This document shows positions 36,910 through 44,819 of a stretch of DNA of 64,000 bases, one piece after another (position 1 is the stretch's first letter; each line of letters opens with the position of its first letter). A program made the translations under genes and the position numbers. The notes beneath the pieces are model-generated. The model was not told the origin of the DNA and searched no databases. It saw only the letters and a list, made by a program, of their open reading frames with translations. Source of the stretch: Paenibacillus gyeongsangnamensis (GTDB lineage: Bacteria; Bacillota; Bacilli; Paenibacillales; NBRC-103111); the NCBI RefSeq assembly GCF_027533625.1, contig NZ_JAQAGZ010000021.1:62001-126000 (forward strand). Direction: 5' to 3'.

Positions 36910-37039
36910 GGAGCTTCACTCCTTCCATACTGGATTACTCTATCTATATTCATATTAAAAAGGACTGATATAGTCCCTTTGTTCAATTTATATGAGAATT
37001 TTCCATAATATCTGAAGTTCGGTATAAAGAGGCCGTCAT

Positions 37040-37357
37040 GCCCGGCACGGTTTGCGGAGGGCCTGATCCGCGTCGCAGGACCGTGACCCGCTCCATCCTT
37101 TCGTGTTTGGCCAGAAACGACTGCTTGAATTGTATCCAGTTGGTTTGTTATACGGCTATTTCCCGCGTCAAAGCCGAATAGAGGCCCGGGGTACCGGCAG
37201 CCGGCTTGTTTATTTGCAGGACTGTGACCGGATAATCCGCTCCTCCCATTCCTCCCAACCCGTCTAGACGAAAATAGGGAGAAATTGTTTCGTTATCCTG
37301 TCCGTTAGTTGAGCGATAAACCAGAGACATATGTACCAAATCAGATATTTGATACAT
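37040..37357 (-). pseudogene. Unrecognised repeat-containing protein remnant with an in-frame stop
   Basis: One minus-strand frame reads SLVYRSTNGQDNETISPYFR, then YPVTVLQINKPAAGTPGLYS, a TAA at about 37148, and continues NWIQFKQSFLAKHERMERVT and VLRRGSGPPQTVPGMTASLY. The two VTVL...PG..SLY/LYSAL parts look like two copies of one module. It lies just upstream of the TIM-barrel gene in the same orientation. The family was not recognised. Confidence 0.45.
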
Positions 37358-37361
37358 ATGT
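37327..37361. repeat. Inverted repeat, member of a dispersed hairpin family
   Basis: ACATATGTACCAAAT and ATTTGATACATATGT form a stem with one mismatch. A tail CTAACGGGCAGATT follows at 37379. The layout recalls the hairpin at 40580-40614. Confidence 0.5.
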
Positions 37362-37504
37362 CCTGCTGGGCGTTGAGCTAACGGGCAGATTTACGCAACA
37401 ATATAAGTTCCAATTTCGTCTATAGTAGCAGTTATTAAGTGGAGGTACCACTTATGAAAAAATGCGGTTTGTTTGCAGGTAATAATTTCGGGAAGTGAAG
37501 CTAT

Positions 37505-38346
37505 ATGAAAATAATTGCTTTATTGATAATTACCGCATTATTAATCGTAATTGCATGGGGTGAAAGGTTTACGTCACCGCATCACCCAGAAAAGACAGCA
37601 TCTCAAGCATCTAAGACTACGGAGGCTATATCAAGCCGTCCCGCCCCTCAATATATAACCCCCAAAATTGCCTTGAATCAAAATGTTATCGATTTATATT
37701 CGCCACTTTCTGTTGATTTAGACTTTAAGGCAGATCAAGATACTACCTTAGATGAAACAAGTTTAGCTTTTTATCAGTTAGGAAAACAGGTACCTGCCTT
37801 ATCCATTCCTTTGTATGAGTGGAGTCATGTATCTTTGAAACGGGAAGATGAAAAGAAAAAAAATATAACATTGATACCTTCTGAGAAGGGGTTAGTATCG
37901 GGGTATTATCAAGTTCAATTGGAATTTAGAATTGGCGGCACCCGAATTGCAGCGCCCTCTGATTTATTAATACAGTATGGACCAGGAACTTTAATGGTTG
38001 GAAAAGCGGAAATTAACCAATCGGTGACTCATGATGGTTTTACACTCTTACCGTAAATTCAGTGACATTTAGCGAAGAAAAGGTTATCGTCGACGTGAAC
38101 TTTTCGCCCCAGGCAATTGAATTTTTTACAGAATTGCGTCTGGAGGAAGGTAGTCAATTACGTCAATTTGGAAGTGATGGAACGAGGGAAGTAAAAACCG
38201 AGCATCAACAATTCACGTTCTCGCCGATGCCCAAATCCACCCATCAAGCAACATTCGAGATCGTAATGATTAATATTAAGAAGGCTGATGGGATTTATGG
38301 TGTGCCAGGACATTGGGCAATCACAATTCCAATGCCTGAAAGTTGA
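37505..38346 (+). pseudogene. Frameshifted secreted or membrane-anchored protein
   Basis: The plus-strand frame starts MKIIALLIITALLIVIAWGE, an N-terminal membrane anchor or signal, and runs 183 residues to a TAA at 38056. The next frame (38062 on) continues in the same style (SVTFSEEKVIVDVNFSPQ) to 38346. Removing two bases of the CTCT at about 38042 would join GFTL directly to TVNSVTFSEE, so a 2-base duplication is the likely lesion. The intact protein would be about 280 residues with beta-strand-rich, Ig-like composition. The family was not recognised, and a sequencing error is possible. Confidence 0.6.
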
Positions 38347-38387
38347 GAGTAATGTTTAATTCACTAACGGGTACGATAGCGTCATGA

Positions 38388-38588
38388 CAACAGGCTTCTG
38401 ACGAACCGGCAGCCTGTGCTCACCTAACTGGAGGATTACGCAATAATCGCATCTTTATCAATCCCTTTAATAGAACCGGTATCCGATTCGGCCGAGGTAA
38501 CGGTTATGAGCCGCGCTATTTTTCCTTGGAGGCAGTCAAAGAATCGCTAGTTTGGATGATTGAACATAATCTGATCTATGTTACATAA
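38388..38588 (+). other. Unassigned open frame without start codon
   Basis: An open plus-strand frame with no ATG, GTG or TTG reads NRIFINPFNRTGIRFGRGNG and YFSLEAVKESLVWMIEHNLI before a TAA. It may be the tail of a lost gene. A hairpin ACAGGCT/AGCCTGT (38390-38417) overlaps its beginning. Confidence 0.3.
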
Positions 38589-38862
38589 AGACTGGAACTT
38601 TGACCAAAGCTGTGTTAAAGTTTGCTTATAAGGAAAGGAGGTGCGTCAACATTAGTACTCATATGTTGAACGCGTCCCTTACCCGGTCTGTCGTTATCTA
38701 ATTTTCGGCAGAGGCGCGGGATGCGGATCAATGCAACAAATTAGCGCCATGGGTAGCCATCGTCTTCGGACGGCATTGAAGATCGCCTCATTCGGCCATT
38801 GGCCGGATGGCCGGCGGTCTTCTTGTCGTTTGGGAAGAGGTTGCTGCTTGACTCATAGGGAT

Positions 38863-38889
38863 GCGCTCTCCCAGCTGAGCTATTTCCCC
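38863..38889 (-). tRNA. tRNA-like 5' fragment (not a complete tRNA)
   Basis: The minus strand reads GGGGAAATAGCTCAGCTGGG then AGAGCGC, a normal tRNA acceptor start and complete D arm. The anticodon arm and T arm do not follow. It may be a leftover of integration or deletion at a tRNA gene. Hairpins with GGCGGTCT arms lie on both sides (about 38775-38815 and 38894-38913). Confidence 0.45.
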
Positions 38890-39013
38890 ATCCCAGACTG
38901 CCGTGGCGGTCTGCTTTGTCATTGAAGTAACGGGCAGATTAATTCAACAAGGAATTACAGCGTTTGGTACCGAATTGTAATTTTATGCAAATTTTCCGAA
39001 GGGGCGGATTCAG

Positions 39014-39166
39014 TTGGATGTAGTATTTAAAACGGATAATATGATGTTTAATTTCCGAGTAGCAGGAATATGTTTAGAAAATGGACATGTGCTTTTACAT
39101 AAAGCTATAGATGACAATCATTGGGCACTCCCTGGGGGAAGAGTTCAGATGGGAGGAGATTTTTAA
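39014..39166 (+). pseudogene. Nudix hydrolase, N-terminal part
   Basis: A TTG start at 39014, with AAGGGG upstream, opens a frame reading NFRVAGICLENGHVLLHKAI then HWALPGGRVQMGGDF and stops at 39164-39166. This is the beginning of a Nudix hydrolase; the Nudix box GX5EX7REUXEEXGU is cut off after its first Gly residues. The matching C-terminal part lies 1.2 kb downstream at about 40352-40522 in the same orientation. Confidence 0.68.
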
Positions 39167-39240
39167 GTACCTCAATTGCAATAGTTTCGATTTTCAAGGC
39201 ATTTCCCACTTTGTGTTAAGTTGGTTTTTAAGCAAAAGAA

Positions 39241-39261
39241 AAAGCACCGATTGGGTGCTTT
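39241..39261 (+). terminator. Hairpin terminator
   Basis: AAAGCACC, loop GATT, GGTGCTTT with one extra G, followed by GATTTATTTCTT. It lies 75 bases after the truncated Nudix frame and 127 bases past the 3' end of the methyltransferase gene, so it can serve the plus strand. Confidence 0.6.
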
Positions 39262-39387
39262 GATTTATTTCTTCGATTGAGATCCTGTTCTGACATAATT
39301 GTTGCCGCTGAAAGATAACGTCCAATTAAAGGAAAAGGATGCCTCCCATGTATGTGGGCCTGCTCGATTTGCGAACCCTTGCCGCGT

Positions 39388-40254
39388 CTATTTCATTTTC
39401 CGCCAATAACAGCCGCATCCTTCAATCAAATACATCGGGTCATTAATTCCGTGCATATTTCTGTAGTTGTTGACGGCAGCTGCGCAATTCGGCAGACAAT
39501 AGTCATCAATAATAATAAATCCGCCTTCGGAGACTCTCGGGTACAGATTATACAAGCAATCCATGGTCGAACCGTACATATCTCCGTCAAATCTCAACAC
39601 CGCAATCTTTTTAATCGGAGCGGAAGGTAAAGTGTCTTTAAACCACCCCTTTAGAAATCGGACTTGACCATCCAAGAGATCATATTTTCGAAAATTTTCT
39701 GTTACCTCTTCCAAAGAAACTTTCAGAAAATCAAAAGTATGGTGAATATCGCCGCTATCTTGAAAACATTCCGGTCTGGGCAATCCTTCGAAAGAGTCGG
39801 CCACCCACACACTTCTATCCTTGATCCCGTTAACTTTGAGAAAACCCCGCATAAAAATGCAAGCTCCGCCTCTCCAGACCCCGGTTTCTATAAAATCGCC
39901 CTCTATATTGTCATTCAATACAGTCTGCATGCATTGCTGCAAATTTTCCATGCGAACTCTGCCGATCATGCTATGCGCGACAGGAGGCCAGTCAAAACCT
40001 ATACGGCGCACGTCACGGTTGGGATGAAACCGTTTAACAACCTCCAAATCCTGGGCACGCAGTTGATTCAATAATTCAGCAGGAAGATGTAGATGTATAT
40101 CCGGCGTCAAAGGCTGATATCGTTCGGCATCTTCATGCCAGATCTCAAACAAAATCGCTTTTTTTAGCAGTTCCAAATACATATCTTTAGCCAGATTGTA
40201 AAGCATATGTTCACCTTCTTGTCCGGAATTCCCTGACGCCTGATTGTCTCGCAC
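39388..40254 (-). CDS. TylF/MycF-family O-methyltransferase
   Basis: A 288-residue SAM-dependent methyltransferase of the macrocin O-methyltransferase family. The GTG at 40254 lies after GGTGGGAG; an internal ATG at 40206 (MLYNLAKDMYLELL) with GAAGGTGA is the alternative and fits the usual family start better. Key stretches are IETGVWRGGACIFMRGFL (SAM site), VWVADSFEGLP, LRFDGDMYGSTMDCLYNLYP and GGFIIIDDYCLP, which hold the metal-binding Asp pairs. The family methylates sugar hydroxyls of macrolides or surface glycans. It is a single gene inserted between the two halves of a Nudix gene and on the other strand, so it probably arrived by recombination. Confidence 0.88.
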   Translation of the reverse strand: MRDNQASGNSGQEGEHMLYNLAKDMYLELLKKAILFEIWHEDAERYQPLTPDIHLHLPAELLNQLRAQDLEVVKRFHPNRDVRRIGFDWPPVAHSMIGRVRMENLQQCMQTVLNDNIEGDFIETGVWRGGACIFMRGFLKVNGIKDRSVWVADSFEGLPRPECFQDSGDIHHTFDFLKVSLEEVTENFRKYDLLDGQVRFLKGWFKDTLPSAPIKKIAVLRFDGDMYGSTMDCLYNLYPRVSEGGFIIIDDYCLPNCAAAVNNYRNMHGINDPMYLIEGCGCYWRKMK

Positions 40255-40351
40255 CGGTAACTCCCACCTTTCGACTAATGAATCATCTTATTCAATATAT
40301 GATTCATTCCTCCGATAGATTGGACGAGTATTCCTCCACAACTCACCATTT

Positions 40352-40522
40352 TCAATCTTGCAAGTTTCAAACGGGATATACCGTCACCAGCAGGGGGACA
40401 AGTTGATATATAAATGGGTACAGATAAAAGAACTAGATGATATTAATTTGTATCCTGAATTCTTAAAGTCAGGGATTCGTGATATCCCAGACTATTCAAA
40501 CCATGTAATTCTAAATAAGTAA
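40352..40522 (+). pseudogene. Nudix hydrolase, C-terminal part
   Basis: An open plus-strand frame without start reads IYKWVQIKELDDINLYPEFL then KSGIRDIPDYSNHVILNK and stops with TAA at 40520-40522. KW..I.EL....LYP.FLK is the usual C-terminal end of a Nudix subfamily. It completes the N-terminal part at 39014-39166. Confidence 0.6.
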
Positions 40523-40579
40523 ACCAAGTTTAGTTCTGGGATGTGTAATTAAGCTAAGGATACGATAGCTCAATAAAGA

Positions 40580-40614
40580 ACATCTGTACAAAACACCAGG
40601 TTTTGTACAGATGT
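40580..40614. repeat. Perfect 15-bp hairpin of a dispersed repeat family
   Basis: ACATCTGTACAAAAC, loop ACCAG, then the exact complement. It is preceded by GCTAAGGATACGATAGCTCAA (40552 on). It resembles the hairpin at 37327-37361 and may double as a terminator, since TCTCGGTGTTTATATTTTT follows. Confidence 0.6.
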
Positions 40615-40722
40615 CTCGGTGTTTATATTTTTAATTCAATAATTTTCGGAAAATTCTGTATCTTTATTGTTACATATGAATTATGATCAGGTAGGAAGCG
40701 ATTACAATAGGGAGGAAATCTT

Positions 40723-40911
40723 ATGTATTTTTGTATTAAATGCAACAAAACGCACGAACATTCTGAACCCGGCACTATCTTCTCAAGCGGATTCACAACA
40801 AAGGAAGACAAGGTAATAAACGTTGGTTATTGTACAGCTTCCGTTTCAACCAAAACAAATTCAGATGGCCTAGAAGAAAAGTTAGCATACCTAAAAAGAC
40901 ACGCTTGTTGA
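40723..40911 (+). CDS. Small CxxC protein, DUF3973-like
   Basis: A 62-residue protein starting MYFCIKCNKTHEH with a very good ribosome site (GGGAGGAAATCTTATG). The N-terminal FCIKC pair looks like a half zinc knuckle; another Cys sits near the middle (VGYCTAS) and one at the C-terminus (RHAC). Small proteins of this kind (DUF3973) occur in Paenibacillus. The upstream region is AT-rich with promoter-like composition. The function is unknown. Confidence 0.68.
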   Translation: MYFCIKCNKTHEHSEPGTIFSSGFTTKEDKVINVGYCTASVSTKTNSDGLEEKLAYLKRHAC

Positions 40912-41206
40912 TCTTAACGCAAGAGCAATAAGATAATCTGCTCTTTACTTTAGTAACACTGAAAGTCAGGCATGCTCAGTAAGCCTGTCCTTTACGGGTA
41001 CAGCCGAAGTACGTGTAAAATTAGGTCACTAGATGGATAATACTACCAAACAAACACATTTACTTTATACTAATTATTTTGTGTGATTGGATTGGTAGTA
41101 TAAATCATTTAAAACCCTGAATTTCGATAAACCCAATAACGATAAGGGTTCTTGGGTATTTCCGAATCACACTTAATTGCATTATGTATGATTCGAAATC
41201 CCCATA
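40912..41206. other. Gene-free stretch with a long inverted repeat
   Basis: ATACTACCAA (41040-41049) and TTGGTAGTAT (41092-41101) bracket 42 AT-rich bases that can pair further (CACA/TGTG). It could be a small non-autonomous element or a structured RNA. Nothing else is seen. Confidence 0.4.
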
Positions 41207-41244
41207 GCAAGAGAAGGAGGTACTTCGGCACCTCCTTCTTTTGC
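41207..41244 (+). terminator. Strong hairpin beside the IS630 element
   Basis: A 15-bp stem including AGAAGGAGGT and ACCTCCTTCT, extended by GCAA/TTGC, with an eight-base loop. On the plus strand TTTTGC follows. It directly abuts the left end of the IS630-type element. Confidence 0.7.
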
Positions 41245-42389
41245 TATATAAGTTGAACCAATGAGACTTACATGCGAATGCAGAGCCGATCAATAATCTT
41301 CATTGGATCTCTCATAATGTTGTCCATAAACATGCCAACATTCTTACGGATCTCATCCGTCGTATGGTAAAACACATTGTTGATGACGTCTTCCTTCAAC
41401 CACTTCCATAGCCCCTCAACCAGGTTAAGTTCAGGGCTATAGGGTGGGAGAAACACGAGTTCAAGGCGATCTTCATTTTCATCTAAAAAACTTCGGAGCA
41501 ACTTGGCATGACGAATTCGCATTGTCTAACAACATGACGATTTTGCCGGTTGGATAAGCCGCTAAGACTTGTTTCAAGAACGCAAGGAAGGCTTCGGCAT
41601 TGTACTGCGTCTTCTTTCCATAGGATTTTACCTTCGGCATAGTCCAGCGTAGCCAGCAGTTTGACGCCTCGATGCTTGCCTGTCGTTTTAATGATTCGCT
41701 GTTTTCCTTTTACGAACCACGTTCTCTGCAGCGCTTGATAATCACGGATCATGCTTTCATCTTCAAACAATAAATGATCAATTTCGCCGTTCTCGTAATT
41801 TTTTTAACCTTGGCAAGGTGGTTTCGACAAACAAGCGTTGTTTCTCTTCGTCAGCTGCAGCAATCGTGTAGGTAGGCTTGGTATAGCTCATCTCCATCCG
41901 ATGCATGAGTTTGGAGACACCTCGGATGGAGTAGGTTTTGCCAAATTCCCGGAGGATGTATTCGCCTATGATTTGCAGCGTCCAGTTGAACTTGGTGGTG
42001 AATCCAACGTCACGCGGAACAAAGTCCATACTTTTTTTCAGCTTTTCTTGCTGCTCCTTGCTGAGTTGCTCTGGCGGTCCGGGTGAAAATTTCATTTCTA
42101 GCCCATCCAGTCCGCTCTTGCGATAAAGCAAATAGGTGCCCACTGTGCTTTCCTTTCGCCCGATGCTTGTGGCAATATCTTCGTTGGATTTACCGAGCAG
42201 GTTCAGTTTCACGGTTTGATATCGTTCGAACATGCGTCTACTTTGCTCGTGCTTTAACCTTTGCTCGACATCCTGTAATTGCTCCTCGATCGTTTTCATA
42301 GAGATCACCCGTCCGAATAAGTTATATTTCTATATTCGACGCAGGCGATTAGGATTTCCTTCCAATTGCCTTTAGTTCAACTTATATAG
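41244..42389 (-). mobile_element. IS630-family insertion sequence, complete ends, dead transposase
   Basis: Perfect 15-bp terminal inverted repeats CTATATAAGTTGAAC (41244-41258) and GTTCAACTTATATAG (42375-42389) enclose 1146 bases. The outermost TA fits the TA target preference of IS630. The single transposase gene inside has two frameshifts. Confidence 0.85.
41268..42308 (-). pseudogene. IS630-family transposase with two frameshifts
   Basis: Three successive minus-strand frames make up one transposase. 41778-42308 is the N-terminal helix-turn-helix part (LLGKSNEDIATSIGRKESTV). 41483-41770 has FEDESMIRDYQALQRTWFVK with the first catalytic Asp/Glu region. 41268-41522 has LVFLPPYSPELNLVEGLWKW with the second and third catalytic residues. 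Frames change near 41775 and near 41530-41600. The protein is about 345 residues when joined, the normal family size. It is inactive unless frameshifted by design, which is not usual in this family. Confidence 0.85.
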
Positions 42390-42600
42390 TTCACTCTGGT
42401 CAAAATTCTTATCAGAATCTCTTGATACTAATTTAAACTCATTAACCAAGGCTGTCACAATAATAAGGGCATCCGGGGCTGAGCGCACTTCATTAGGGTC
42501 GAATCCGCTTGTCAATTCAGGACCAAACTGATGAACCCAGTAAAAATGATAAGTTCTGCTTCGTAATGCTTCTATTTGAACATGCCGGTTCCATTTTTAA
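42375..42600 (-). pseudogene. Unrecognised gene 3' end next to the IS630 element
   Basis: An open minus-strand frame reads RHVQIEALRSRTYHFYWVHQ, FGPELTSGFDPNEVRSAPDA and LIIVTALVNEFKLVSRDSDK before entering the IS end (QSELYKLN then TAA). If the IS is removed with one TA, the codons become GAA CTA TAG, so the gene would have ended two codons into the junction. A stop and frame change lie upstream, so the 5' part is also damaged. The family was not recognised. 42601-42747 holds no other gene. Confidence 0.4.
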
Positions 42601-42747
42601 TTTGCCACGTCCCATTTTTCAGTTCAGCCAATAATACCCTGGGAAATGTTTTTGCTCCACAACCACTGAGGCTTATGTCATTTCATCTCATTTTAATGTT
42701 CATGCACTATATTGTATAAATATATTGCGATGAAAGAAGGGTTTGTC

Positions 42748-43875
42748 TTGAGTACATATCGCGGTTATACTTACGTTCCAAACAAAGCAGCCCCGACACC
42801 GACGCCTGGCCGGAAGCCAAAGCGGCGAAAGCATCGTATTTTCGGATATATCGCGATCATGATGCTCTTGACTTCACTTGGCGGCGTCCTGTGGTTCTAT
42901 TTCACCGAGTCAGGAACAAACCTTAGGTATACGTTGGCGGATACGTTAATAACAACGCAGCATCGCGATTATGCCAAATATTTGATCGGACAAGACCAAT
43001 TAAACCGTCGCGTAGATGATTACCTTAAGAAATTCGATGCCATGGGCCTAGAGAAGGATAATCATAACATTCAAATATCCCCCCTATCCAACAACACGGT
43101 ACAAGTCGAGCAAGTGACCGGAAAAAAATTCAAAGGATACCTGATGTACGTTCACAATCCGAAGATGATCCGTGTCGTGACTACAAACATCGTAGGACAA
43201 GGCGAGCAGATTCTCAGCATGGTGAAACGAACCGGGGCCTTAGCAGGCGTCAACGGAGGCGCCTTCGACGATCCCAATTATGATGGCAACGGGTTCAAGC
43301 CGGCAGGGATCGTGATGTCCGGCGGGAAATTGCTCTACAGCGATGTAGGGATGGGGGATCCGGTTAACGTAGTGGGAATCGACCGAAACGGGGTTATGGT
43401 GGCCGGACGATATAAGCCTTCCGAATTGCTTCGGATTGGCGTAAAAGACGCGGTAACGTTCCAGCCCAGATTCATAGTGAATGGCAAAGGCCTCGTCAAA
43501 AACGAGGCAGATGGCTGGGGTATCGCTCCACGCACTTGCATGGCACAGTCCAAGGACGGAACCATCATGTTCCTTGTGATCGACGGTAGGCAACCTGGTT
43601 ACTCCATAGGGGCAACGCTATATGATGCTCAGCAGCTGCTGCTGGAGAAAGGCGCTGTCACTGCAGCTAATTTGGATGGGGGCTCCTCCTCCGTGCTCGT
43701 CAAGGATAATCAATTGGTTAATCGCTCTTCCAGTTCTTACGGCATGAGATACCTGCCTACGGCCTTTCTTGTATTCGATCATCCCGATCAGGTAGAAGTG
43801 CCTAATGTTTGGGCCGGAATAGATATGAATCATTTCAATTCTTCAGTCAAGCCGTTTGCAAAAAATTCGAAATGA
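42748..43875 (+). CDS. Membrane-anchored phosphodiester glycosidase-domain protein
   Basis: About 375 residues. The best start is the TTG at 42748 (STYRGYTYVPNKAAP), seven bases after AAGAAGGG; an ATG at 42730 is possible. A Pro-rich, basic cytoplasmic head (GRKPKRRKHR) precedes one membrane helix (IFGYIAIMMLLTSLGGVLWF). The extracellular part is a phosphodiester glycosidase (NAGPA-like) domain with GALAGVNGGAFDD, WGIAPRTCMAQ and NLDGGSSS. It probably cleaves or modifies phosphodiester-linked glycans of the cell wall. It stands alone and is followed by a terminator at 43988. Confidence 0.87.
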   Translation: MSTYRGYTYVPNKAAPTPTPGRKPKRRKHRIFGYIAIMMLLTSLGGVLWFYFTESGTNLRYTLADTLITTQHRDYAKYLIGQDQLNRRVDDYLKKFDAMGLEKDNHNIQISPLSNNTVQVEQVTGKKFKGYLMYVHNPKMIRVVTTNIVGQGEQILSMVKRTGALAGVNGGAFDDPNYDGNGFKPAGIVMSGGKLLYSDVGMGDPVNVVGIDRNGVMVAGRYKPSELLRIGVKDAVTFQPRFIVNGKGLVKNEADGWGIAPRTCMAQSKDGTIMFLVIDGRQPGYSIGATLYDAQQLLLEKGAVTAANLDGGSSSVLVKDNQLVNRSSSSYGMRYLPTAFLVFDHPDQVEVPNVWAGIDMNHFNSSVKPFAKNSK

Positions 43876-43987
43876 TCTAGAAGACGAAGGTGATTCTCCC
43901 GGCATTATCATCCTCGTCTCACTTCCCCAGCATGTAAACCTATGATCAAATGTAGGTGCTTTATGCAAATGTCCCATCTAAACCAGA

Positions 43988-44009
43988 AGGATCCGCCGCG
44001 CAGGATCCT
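43988..44009 (+). terminator. Hairpin terminator after the phosphodiester glycosidase gene
   Basis: AGGATCC, eight-base loop, GGATCCT, followed by CTTTGACTT. It lies 112 bases past the stop codon. Confidence 0.55.
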
Positions 44010-44174
44010 CTTTGACTTCTACACCAATTCAAGGTTTATGTATTTATGTCTAAACGAACAGCTTCGCTCCTACGACATCTTCCTTCTTTTCATAAGAAAT
44101 TTCGATGATAATTTTATTTAGAGCAAACCGATTTTGTTCTTGCATCGTAACCTATTAAAAGGAGGCAATTAATC

Positions 44175-44275
44175 TTAGACTGTTTGACTACAGCGGCATT
44201 TTTTTCGGTCTAATGATGAACTTCATGTACATATTTGCCGGTAACATCCGCAAACCTTATTCAGAGGGCTTTTGA
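44175..44275 (+). pseudogene. Possible DoxX-like membrane protein fragment
   Basis: After AAAAGGAGG a plus-strand frame without a start codon reads YSGIFFGLMMNFMYIFAGNI and stops at 44275. The MNFMYIFAG stretch resembles DoxX-type proteins. Evidence is short and weak. The rest of 43876-44351 shows no gene. Confidence 0.3.
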
Positions 44276-44351
44276 AGCCTACACGTTTTAGCCACAACAA
44301 GAAGAGACCCACAGCAATCGGCTGCGAGTCTAATTATGCTTAACCTTTCCT

Positions 44352-44636
44352 TTATTCCAACGCTCCATAAATAATTGCCTGCAAACGGGTATGAATGTAA
44401 GGCTCAAGACTCGGCAGTATCTGCTGCATATACACGACGGACAATTGTTCCTTCGGATCGATTAACACCCATGACCCGGCTAGACTGGCCCAGCCAAATT
44501 CGCCTATCGAACCATTGATGCCTCCATCTGCAGGATCCAACATGACGCGGACCCCTAAACCATAACCATATCCACTCATATGCGGCCAATTAAAATCTTT
44601 GAGCTGCTGTGATCCTAAATGATTAGTTCCCATCAA
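44352..44636 (-). pseudogene. Beta-lactamase-family serine hydrolase, C-terminal fragment
   Basis: About 95 residues remain: GYGYGLGVRVMLDPADGG, GEFGWASLAGSWVLIDPKEQ and LSVVYMQQILPSLEPYI. This is the C-terminal end of EstB-like class C beta-lactamase-family hydrolases, with G(E)FGW as the KTG-like region. The catalytic Ser-x-x-Lys and the Tyr motif are missing. A hairpin at about 44305-44331 may be its old terminator. Confidence 0.7.
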
Positions 44637-44694
44637 TTTTACAAAAATCCTACGAACATTCCTATACTACCCTTGATACAACTGGGTTTCTCCT

Positions 44695-44752
44695 GTTCGC
44701 ATTTTGTTCTGTTTTGATTATTTTGGGCACTTGGTGTTGAGGTTTTTCACCA
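44695..44752 (+). repeat. 58-bp repeat, copy 1
   Basis: This 58-base stretch from GTTCGC to TTTTTCACCA recurs at 57414-57471 with about six differences, both in the same orientation. The sharp end (ACTTGGTGTTGAGGTTTTTC then ACCA) is identical. It is probably the end of an insertion sequence or a small repeat. Confidence 0.6.
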
Positions 44753-44819
44753 TACCAATCTAACAATCAATATGGACGAAAACTGAACTTGGTGTGTACT
44801 TATTCTATTAGTTCCATCC

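Noticed and set aside
41268..42308. Programmed frameshifting in the IS630 transposase
   Set aside because: Two separate frame changes and loss of overlap between frames point to decay; no slippery heptamer was identified.
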